Assembly (NCBI GenBank): GCA_029555415.1
Contig: JAKPSI010000049.1
Location: 1-39,276 of the forward strand
Direction of reading: 5' to 3'
Length of the DNA: 39,276 nucleotides
From: Bacteroidota bacterium
GTDB lineage: Bacteria > Bacteroidota > Bacteroidia > Chitinophagales > Chitinophagaceae
Positions 33,888 through 39,276 of this stretch are shown piece after piece; the first letter of the stretch is position 1, and each line of letters starts with the position of its first letter. A program made the position numbers and the translations under genes. The notes beneath the pieces were generated by a model. That model made no database searches. It was not told the origin of the DNA and saw only the letters and a program-made list of their open reading frames with translations.

Positions 33888-35536
33888 GCCGGGGCACTGT
33901 AAACTTCTTTCCCGTTAACGATCGTCCGCAGCACTTTCACATCTTTGATCCTGATGGCAGGGATCGTAAGGAGGTTATCACTCAGCACGACCATATCCGC
34001 CAGCATGCCTTTGCGAAGTACACCGGTCTTGTTTTCCTGAAAACCCGCGTAAGCGTTATTGGAAGTATAGCAACGGAGCGCTTCTTCAACGGTCAGTTTT
34101 TCCGCAGGGTACCATCCATCAGGATTCTTGTCATCCAGCGTACGCCGCGTAACGGCGGCATAGATCCCTGCGATCGGATCCAGCGGGGCAACGGTCCAGT
34201 CGGATCCAAAGGTCAGTCGCGCTCCGCCATGTAATAACGTCCCGAATGCATAGGTACGTTTCAGCCGGTCATCATCCAGTCTTTTCGATGCCCACCGGCC
34301 ATCATCGATCGCATGATAAGGCTGCATGGAAGGAATCACCTGCAAGGTATTGAACCGGCTCAGAGCGGCAGCGCTCAGATGCTGTGCATGCTCAATGCGG
34401 AAGCGATGATCCCTCTTCGTTCTTTGTTCCGCCTCCGCGAAACAATCCAGTACCAGATCATTGGCCCGGTCGCCAATGGCATGTATGGCCACATGGAGGC
34501 CGGCGGAATCTGCGGCCAGGATCCATTTACGAAGTAAAGCGGTATCCGTTACCGTTAGTCCTGAAGTATTTGGTGCATCCAGATAAGGCTGATAGAACCA
34601 GGCGGTCGTGGAACCCAGGGAGCCGTCCGCGAATCCTTTGACACCGCCCCATCTCAGCAGGTCATCACCTTTGCCGTCCTTCTTGCAAAGTGAATCCAGT
34701 TTGGCCCAGCTCCATAGCGCTACGAATGAATAGACGCGGAGCTGCAGCTCTTTTTTGGTGTAAGCTCTTTTGTAAGTGGCCAGATCGATCCAGCCACCAT
34801 AACTGCCCATATCATGCACCTGTGTAACGCCATGCGCGAACGCGTGATTCTCAGCGGCGCTGAGGTATTCATCCAGTTCTTTTTGGGAAGGGTCGGGGAT
34901 GACACGGTAGATCAGGCTCATCGCTTCATCCTTGAATACGCCGGTCATTTCTTTTTTGGCATTGCGAACGATCTCGCCACCTTCCGGTGTTGCCATATTG
35001 TTATCGAGTTTGGCAAGTTGTAAAGCTTTGGTATTGGCGAAGGCCATATGCCCGTCATAGCGACTGACGAATATGGGATGATCACCGCTCACGGAATCGA
35101 TCCATTCTTTCTCCGGAAGCATGCCACCCATGGCTTCATGGTCCCAGTCGCCCCCCTGTATCCAGCGGTCATCCGGATGCTGCACGCAGAATTCCTTTAC
35201 GATGCGGATGAAATCCTGTTTGCTCTTCGCCTGCCGCAGATCGATACTGCCGAGATTGTAGCCACCACTGAGGAAGTGCGTATGATTATCGATCATGCCC
35301 GGAACGATCATCTTCCCCTGCAGATCGATGAGTTGTGTGGAAGCGGATTTGTATGCGGTATAGTCATCACCGGTGAAGAGGATCTTTCCGTCTTTGATGC
35401 CAACGGCAGTTGCTTGAGGCTGACTGCTGTCGCCGGTCCAGATCACCGCATTGTAATAGATCGTATCTGCTTTTTCACCGGAATGCTGACAAGCCGTGAG
35501 CATGATGCTTACTAGGAAAACAAGGAATATACGCAT
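33881..35536 (-). CDS. Amidohydrolase (YtcJ-like, Amidohydro_3) lipoprotein
   Basis: From the ATG at 35536 the protein has 551 residues and a lipoprotein signal MRIFLVFLVSIMLTAC with Cys16. The metal-dependent TIM-barrel amidohydrolase is clear: GMIDNHTHFLSGG carries the His-x-His metal ligands, SRYDGHMAFAN, GVKGFADGSLGSTTAW, LHVAIHAIGDRAND and RIEHAQHL follow, and LTFGSDWTVAPLDP holds the late Asp. The YtcJ-type group includes hydrolases of formamide-like and other amides. An exported, lipid-anchored form is common in this phylum. The frame to 35566 would overlap the reductase gene; the later start leaves a 16-bp gap and both genes are probably one transcript. Confidence 0.92.
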   Translation of the reverse strand: MRIFLVFLVSIMLTACQHSGEKADTIYYNAVIWTGDSSQPQATAVGIKDGKILFTGDDYTAYKSASTQLIDLQGKMIVPGMIDNHTHFLSGGYNLGSIDLRQAKSKQDFIRIVKEFCVQHPDDRWIQGGDWDHEAMGGMLPEKEWIDSVSGDHPIFVSRYDGHMAFANTKALQLAKLDNNMATPEGGEIVRNAKKEMTGVFKDEAMSLIYRVIPDPSQKELDEYLSAAENHAFAHGVTQVHDMGSYGGWIDLATYKRAYTKKELQLRVYSFVALWSWAKLDSLCKKDGKGDDLLRWGGVKGFADGSLGSTTAWFYQPYLDAPNTSGLTVTDTALLRKWILAADSAGLHVAIHAIGDRANDLVLDCFAEAEQRTKRDHRFRIEHAQHLSAAALSRFNTLQVIPSMQPYHAIDDGRWASKRLDDDRLKRTYAFGTLLHGGARLTFGSDWTVAPLDPIAGIYAAVTRRTLDDKNPDGWYPAEKLTVEEALRCYTSNNAYAGFQENKTGVLRKGMLADMVVLSDNLLTIPAIRIKDVKVLRTIVNGKEVYSAPAQ

Positions 35537-35552
35537 GTATGTGTTTTTCAGA

Positions 35553-36440
35553 TCATGGCACTTCATGTCCTGCCGCCGCTCTCCAGATCATGAACCATTC
35601 TTCACGTTCCAGTTTCAGTTCACGTGTATCCCAGGCTGAACGAAGTCTTTCCATTTTAGTGGTACCCACAACCGGTAAAATGCCGGAGGGGTGAGTACGC
35701 AGATAAGCCAGCAATAACTGATCGTGTGTGGCTTTATATTTTTTACCCAGGAGGTCCAGTACGGCCAGTATGCGTAACTGTTGCTCGGTGGGTTCCGTAT
35801 TGTGAAGTTTTCCGGAAGCCAGGGGGCTCCATGCCATAGGAGTAATGCCCAGTTCAATGCACTGATCAAGCTGACCATCATGGAAAGGAGCGGGGTGAAG
35901 AACGGATACTTCGATCTGATTATATGCGACCGGAAACCTGGAGTGGATCATCCGGACCTGCGAGGGGGTGAAATTGGATACACCGAAGGAAAGTACTTTA
36001 CCGGAACGTTCAAGTTGTGTGAATGCTTCGGCGATCTCATCGGGGTGCATCAGCGGATCGGGACGGTGAATGAGCAATACATCCAGATGGTCGGTATGGA
36101 ATAAGCGAAGTGAGTTTTCTGCAGAGGCAAGAATATGGGCTTTGCTGGTATCGTATGAATTGATGCGGTGCGCCGGCCTGTTGGGTGTGAAACGGCGGAT
36201 GCCGCATTTGCTGATCAGTTGCATTTGTCCGCGAAGGGAAGGTTGTTCTTTCAGCGCCGTGCCGAATTCTTCTTCAACGGTATAGTCGCCATAGATATCG
36301 GCATGGTCAAAGGTCGTGATCCCTGCCGCAAGACAGTCTTCGATAAGTTGCAGGTATTGAGAAGTGGAATAGCGGGCACCCCAGGTACCCCATTTCATAC
36401 AGCCCGCGATAACGGGCGACAACTTGATCTTCTTTTGCAT
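35553..36440 (-). CDS. Aldo/keto reductase
   Basis: The 295-residue NADPH-dependent oxidoreductase reduces aldehydes or ketones in the cytoplasm. The catalytic tetrad is present: Asp45 and Tyr50 in TTFDHADIYGDY, Lys78 in LISKCG and His125 in LLIHRPDPL. GVSNFTPSQV and the nucleotide-binding GILPVVGTTKMERL near the end support the YdhF-type subfamily. It overlaps neither neighbour and precedes the amidohydrolase gene on the same strand. The physiological substrate is unknown. Confidence 0.95.
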   Translation of the reverse strand: MQKKIKLSPVIAGCMKWGTWGARYSTSQYLQLIEDCLAAGITTFDHADIYGDYTVEEEFGTALKEQPSLRGQMQLISKCGIRRFTPNRPAHRINSYDTSKAHILASAENSLRLFHTDHLDVLLIHRPDPLMHPDEIAEAFTQLERSGKVLSFGVSNFTPSQVRMIHSRFPVAYNQIEVSVLHPAPFHDGQLDQCIELGITPMAWSPLASGKLHNTEPTEQQLRILAVLDLLGKKYKATHDQLLLAYLRTHPSGILPVVGTTKMERLRSAWDTRELKLEREEWFMIWRAAAGHEVP

Positions 36441-36490
36441 ACATGAAAATATTATTTTTTCAGCAGCGTGCAGTTGATATGCCCGGAAAT

Positions 36491-36520
36491 AAAAAAGTCC
36501 GGTTCAAAGAACCGGACTTT
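36491..36520 (-). terminator. Rho-independent terminator after the RRM gene
   Basis: On the minus strand AAAGTCCGGTTC and GAACCGGACTTT form a perfect 12-bp stem with a 3-nt loop, ending in a run of T. The loop is short, so two pairs probably open in practice. Confidence 0.9.
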
Positions 36521-36543
36521 AATGTTGTGCTTATCGGGGGATA

Positions 36544-36942
36544 TTAATAGTCGTTGTTATATCCGCCACGGTCACGGTTGTAACCACCGCCGTTACCACC
36601 TTTGTAGCCGCCACCGCCGCCGCTGCCGCCTTTCTTAAAGCCGCCGCCGCCGCCGCCACCAAAGGACCTTTTCTTGAAGCCACCGCCACCGCTACCTTCC
36701 GGTTTGGGACGGCTTTCATTTACCACGATGTTACGGCCATCAACTTCAGTGCCGTTCAGAGCTGCAATAGCAGCCTGGGCCTGTTCGTCGTTGGGCATTT
36801 CCACGAAACCGAAACCTTTGCTGCGGTTAGTGAATTTGTCGTTAACGATCTTGGCAGATGATACTTCGCCATGTGAAGCGAAAAGGTTGGACAGATCCTG
36901 GTCTTTCAGGTTCCAACTGAGGTTTCCTACGTAAATGTTCAT
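36544..36942 (-). CDS. RRM RNA-binding protein with glycine-rich tail
   Basis: The ATG at 36942 gives 132 residues: an RNA-recognition motif (1-80) with RNP2 IYVGNL at 3-8 and RNP1 KGFGFVEM at 42-49, and a Gly/Arg-rich tail with SGGGGGFKK-type repeats and Tyr ending in YNNDY. This is the Rbp-type RNA-binding protein found in cyanobacteria and Bacteroidota, often induced by cold and thought to act as an RNA chaperone. The frame is open to 36999, but that would put the start in the U-rich leader. The Gly codons give a run of GCC/GCG-like triplets, a potential replication-slippage site. Confidence 0.93.
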   Translation of the reverse strand: MNIYVGNLSWNLKDQDLSNLFASHGEVSSAKIVNDKFTNRSKGFGFVEMPNDEQAQAAIAALNGTEVDGRNIVVNESRPKPEGSGGGGFKKRSFGGGGGGGFKKGGSGGGGGYKGGNGGGYNRDRGGYNNDY

Positions 36943-37171
36943 TTTGAGAAATTTTAAAAAAAAATAGAGTGCCAACAGTAGACAGTAACCAATGAACATT
37001 CACAGGATTGAGAAACGTTCAGGACTTGTGAAACTGTAAAGAACACCAAAACAGTACAAAATAACGGAAATTTCCCTGAGATATTGCCAAATAAATGTTT
37101 GACCCTTAGGGTAGGAAATACGGGGTTGCAGATAATTCATTGATTATAAAGGAAGAAGAGGGGGCTCTAAT
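36943..37171. other. Intergenic region upstream of the RRM gene, with leader
   Basis: No gene was found here. On the minus strand it would be the leader of the RRM gene, with a run of nine U about 14-22 nt before the start codon. A weak TTG and TTATTTTG pair exists near 37050-37100, so the promoter is uncertain. The terminator of rplI lies just beyond. Confidence 0.4.
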
Positions 37172-37200
37172 AAAAAAGTCCCCCGATTTGGGGGACTTTT
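37172..37200 (-). terminator. Rho-independent terminator after rplI
   Basis: GTCCCCC and GGGGGAC form a stem around a 5-nt loop, flanked by A and T runs, so that minus-strand transcription ends in a T stretch. It can also act in the other direction. Confidence 0.9.
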
Positions 37201-37219
37201 CAGTATCATTTTCCGCAGA

Positions 37220-37666
37220 TTATTCAGCGATCACTTCAAATTCAACCTCGGTCGAATGACCGCCGCCGAAATCAATGGATGCTTTGTAAGAACCTACTTC
37301 TTTCACTTCTTCCGGCATGGTGATCTTGCGACGGTCGATCTCGTAACCTTTTTGTTCACGGATCGCACGGCTCAGCTGCAGTGAAGTGATAGAACCGAAG
37401 ATCTTGCCGCTGGTACCTGTTTTCGCACCCAGTTTCACCGGAGCTTCTTTCAGTTTACCAATTACATTGTTGATCTCCGCCAGCATCTTCGCTTCTTTCT
37501 TGGCAACTTGTTTCAGCCTTTCTTCCAGTTGTTTGGCATTACTCGGACTGTTTTCAATAGCCAGTTTGCGGGGCAGCAGGAAGTTACGGGCATAGCCGTT
37601 CTTCACTTTCACTACCTCGTTCACGGCACCAAGATTATCTACGTCTTGAATTAAAATTACTTCCAT
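37220..37666 (-). CDS. rplI: 50S ribosomal protein L9
   Basis: L9 is a two-domain protein that binds 23S rRNA. The N-terminal domain starts MEVILIQDVDNLGAVNEVVKV, with NGYARNFLLPRKLA, followed by the long connecting helix and the C-terminal domain with KTGTSGKIFGSITSLQL and a final EVEFEVIAE. 148 residues is normal. It is the last gene of the rpsF-rpsR-rplI operon; the 65-bp gap to rpsR includes a small inverted repeat (AATGAA and TTCATT at 37685-37704). Confidence 0.98.
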   Translation of the reverse strand: MEVILIQDVDNLGAVNEVVKVKNGYARNFLLPRKLAIENSPSNAKQLEERLKQVAKKEAKMLAEINNVIGKLKEAPVKLGAKTGTSGKIFGSITSLQLSRAIREQKGYEIDRRKITMPEEVKEVGSYKASIDFGGGHSTEVEFEVIAE

Positions 37667-37731
37667 TGTTCTAGTTTTTTTCCCAATGAATTACAGGCTT
37701 CATTGTCACCCCGGAGGGATTAGGGAGTGCC

Positions 37732-37995
37732 TTATTTCAAAAGATCTGTTACGTACGGGAGTAAAGCCATCTGACGTGCTTTTTTCACCGCGTCAGAAAC
37801 TTTGCGCTGATATTTCAGGCTGTTTCCGGAAAGACGGCGGGGTAACAGTTTACCTTGCTCGTTCAGGAACTTTTTCAGGAACTCCACATCTTTATAATCG
37901 ATGTAGCGGATGCCATATTTCTTAAAGCGGCAGAATTTCTTAACGCGCTTGTCGCTTTTAATGGCCGTCAGGTATTTGATTTCATTTTTTGCCAT
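37732..37995 (-). CDS. rpsR: 30S ribosomal protein S18
   Basis: S18 binds with S6 to the platform of the small subunit. The 87 residues show [53 protein letters not shown] in the family's order; I recognise the [14 protein letters not shown] core. It starts 3 bp after the rpsF stop, so both are co-translated, as usual. No oddity was noted. Confidence 0.98.
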   Translation of the reverse strand: MAKNEIKYLTAIKSDKRVKKFCRFKKYGIRYIDYKDVEFLKKFLNEQGKLLPRRLSGNSLKYQRKVSDAVKKARQMALLPYVTDLLK

Positions 37996-37998
37996 GTC

Positions 37999-38355
37999 TT
38001 AAGCCTCCACTGCTTTTTCGGTTCCAGTTTTTACACCACTTCTCTTTTTGGCATTGTACTCGACGGCGTATTTATCGAGTTTAGTGCATAATTGACGAAG
38101 CACAGCTTCGTCGCGGAGGAGCTGGATCTTCAGCTTCTCATTGAAGTCGGATGGCGCAGTGTATTCCATTACCCAGTACAGACCAGTTGTCTTTTTCTGG
38201 ATCGGATACGCCAGTGATTTCAGTCCCCAGGGGTTCTCTGCTACGATGCTACCGCCATTGTCGGTAACGAGTTTGGCATACTTCTTCTGTTCTGCCTTGA
38301 ACTCTTCATCAGAAAGAACCGGGGTAAAAATCACCATCAATTCGTAATTGTTCAT
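37999..38355 (-). CDS. rpsF: 30S ribosomal protein S6
   Basis: S6 forms a dimer with S18 in the small subunit. The 118 residues start MNNYELMVIFTPVLSDEEF, and WGLKSLAYPIQKKTTGLYW and the later LRDEAVLRQLCTKLDKYA are typical. The short tail is basic. The gene heads the rpsF-rpsR-rplI operon and is preceded by a structured leader (see 38379-38423), the likely place for feedback control. Confidence 0.98.
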   Translation of the reverse strand: MNNYELMVIFTPVLSDEEFKAEQKKYAKLVTDNGGSIVAENPWGLKSLAYPIQKKTTGLYWVMEYTAPSDFNEKLKIQLLRDEAVLRQLCTKLDKYAVEYNAKKRSGVKTGTEKAVEA

Positions 38356-38378
38356 TACCCTGTTTTTTTAGATTAATA

Positions 38379-38423
38379 ATTCGTTTATCCCAGTGGACAT
38401 CCCGGATAGTCTCCGGAACGAAT
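38379..38423 (-). promoter_or_regulatory. Structured leader of rpsF, candidate ribosomal-protein autoregulatory site
   Basis: On the minus strand ATTCGTT (38423-38417) pairs with AACGAAT (38385-38379) over 7 bp and encloses a 5-bp hairpin, CCGGA with TCCGG, stacked directly on it, and a second small hairpin, UCC-ACUG-GGA. This three-way junction lies 24 nt before the start codon. S6-S18 complexes are known to bind a leader structure in other bacteria; whether this is the same motif is not tested. Confidence 0.5.
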
Positions 38424-38448
38424 CTGCCGAAAAACAGATTTGGGGTCG

Positions 38449-38456
38449 CAAAGATA
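38449..38456 (-). promoter_or_regulatory. Promoter -7 box of the rpsF operon
   Basis: On the minus strand this reads TATCTTTG, a perfect TAnnTTTG. The -33 element is imperfect (TTCTGG at about the right distance). Start of transcription is expected near 38442, giving a leader of about 87 nt. Confidence 0.55.
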
Positions 38457-38567
38457 AGGTTTTCAGGACAGAACCAGAAGGGAATCCGGCCCTAATTTGG
38501 AGAACGGCCCTTGTGAGCGGGTCGGTGACGCAAGATAATGATTGTCAGACAGATATTTGCAAAAACA

Positions 38568-38597
38568 CAAAAGCCACCCTGTACAGGATGGCTTTTG
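38568..38597 (-). terminator. Terminator after the type IX-secreted protein gene
   Basis: On plus CAAAAGCCA and TGGCTTTTG pair over 9 bp, with a mismatch and a short inner stem above. On the minus strand the hairpin is followed by a T-rich tail, so it closes the minus-strand gene ending at 38619. Confidence 0.8.
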
Positions 38598-38618
38598 TAT
38601 ATATAATAAGGTCCTTTA

Positions 38619-39276
38619 TCAGCGCTGAAGGACCAGTATCGGTCTGGAAGCGATCTGCTTTCCGCCGGCATCCCGGATCTCAACAATAAAGAGTCCGGAA
38701 GCTTTCAGACCCAGGTCAACATCCAGCCTGCTGTAACTGATGGCCGATGTCGTTACCTTTTTCTGGTACACTTTTGTACCCTTCGAGTCGTACACAGTAA
38801 CATACAGGTCCTCTGCCGGACTATTATTGATCCTTACCTGGAAACGACCGGTATTGGGGTTCGGATATACAAAAAGGATATCTGATGCTTCCGCAGTAAC
38901 CGCCAGATCGGCTGATGTTTGTTTACATCCGTTGCCATCCGTATAGGTCACTTTGTAAGTGCCGATATCATCTACGCTCAGTCCGGTGAGTGCAGCACTT
39001 GTCACACCATTTATTCTTACTCCATTTTTGAACCATGCGAACGCACCACCTGCCGGATTCACAACGGCTGTGATATCCGTTGTGCGGCCCGGCAACAATG
39101 CGGCCGGTGACGAAGCGACCAGTGTTACGGTCGGCAGCGGGTTCACATATACGGAAGATACATTGGAGATGATGGAAGTGCAACGTCCGGTCACCTGACA
39201 ACGATAGGTGCCCGTGTTACCTGCCAGTGTGATCGCAGGCAGTGCAAGTGTGGCGCTGGTAGCTCCGGCTACATTC
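38619..39276 (-). CDS. Secreted protein with Ig-like domains and T9SS sorting domain, C-terminal part (5' end outside window)
   Basis: The frame is open to the window edge, so only about the last 218 residues are seen. An Ig-like domain ends with GTYRCQVTGRCTSIISNVSSV, a second runs TDITAVVNPAGGAFAWFKNGV to GTYKVTYTDGNGCKQTSAD, and the last 80 residues are a type A type IX sorting domain: VYPNPNTGRF, then VTVYDSKGTKVYQKKV and SGLFIVEI, ending RPILVLQR. The type IX system uses this tail to move proteins across the outer membrane and then removes it. The protein is probably large and acts in adhesion or as part of a matrix; this is inferred. The terminator at 38568 follows it. Confidence 0.92.
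   Translation of the reverse strand, partial: NVAGATSATLALPAITLAGNTGTYRCQVTGRCTSIISNVSSVYVNPLPTVTLVASSPAALLPGRTTDITAVVNPAGGAFAWFKNGVRINGVTSAALTGLSVDDIGTYKVTYTDGNGCKQTSADLAVTAEASDILFVYPNPNTGRFQVRINNSPAEDLYVTVYDSKGTKVYQKKVTTSAISYSRLDVDLGLKASGLFIVEIRDAGGKQIASRPILVLQR

Noticed and set aside
36544-36740. GC-rich triplet run as a separate repeat element
   Set aside because: It is the normal coding of the Gly-rich tail of the RRM protein.
1-39276. tRNA, rRNA, CRISPR array, prophage or insertion sequence
   Set aside because: None was seen on reading both strands; no spaced direct repeats of CRISPR type and no transposase or integrase motifs were found.

Overview
The window looks like a chromosomal segment of a member of the Bacteroidota, most likely of the Chitinophagaceae or a close relative. 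The pointers are a secreted protein with a C-terminal type IX secretion sorting domain, DUF5916, DUF2807 and DUF6624-type proteins, many SPII lipoproteins, the rpsF-rpsR-rplI order, start codons without Shine-Dalgarno sequences, and several promoters of the Bacteroidota type (TTG, about 19-20 bp, TAnnTTTG). No tRNA, rRNA, CRISPR array, prophage or intact insertion sequence was found.

Layout. Positions 1-600 hold the end of an RND efflux permease and its terminator. Positions 600-6060 form an AT-richer accessory block on the plus strand: GNAT acetyltransferase, small membrane protein, methyltransferase plus DUF6624 lipoprotein, a secreted protein with a thrombospondin type 3-like calcium motif, a VOC-fold lipoprotein and a DUF3830 cyclophilin-like protein. 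Minus-strand fragments lie in its gaps and look like decayed genes. Positions 6094-9577 (minus) carry a secreted penicillin-acylase-family hydrolase and a GH29 alpha-L-fucosidase. Positions 9792-13912 (minus) are a compact run: surE, a small membrane protein, a secreted CocE/NonD hydrolase and lpxB. Positions 14021-17334 (plus) hold a LexA-like XRE/S24 regulator and a DUF5916 outer-membrane protein. Positions 17342-20585 (minus) hold the Lhr-like helicase and PdeM nuclease of the ligase-associated DNA damage response group.

Positions 20721-21219 form a self-contained unit with promoter, leader hairpin, an unrecognised 83-residue protein and a bidirectional terminator. Positions 21234-24002 (minus) are guaA and a periplasmic-binding-fold protein. 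A DUF2807 lipoprotein follows on plus, then the classic pair pbpC (minus) and alpha-2-macroglobulin lipoprotein (plus), arranged divergently, then a diacylglycerol-kinase-like gene. Positions 33881-36440 (minus) hold an amidohydrolase lipoprotein and an aldo/keto reductase, followed by an RRM RNA-binding protein, the ribosomal operon rpsF-rpsR-rplI with a structured leader, and the 3' end of a type IX-secreted protein.

Most of the window is ordinary core genome. The parts most worth a second look are two degenerate 7-bp tandem repeat arrays (one inside lpxB, one between guaA and the next gene), the orphan unit at 20721-21219, the LexA-like regulator with an Ala-Gly site, the structured leader of rpsF, and the relict fragments of the AT-rich block. 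I did not find a convincing new multi-gene system.
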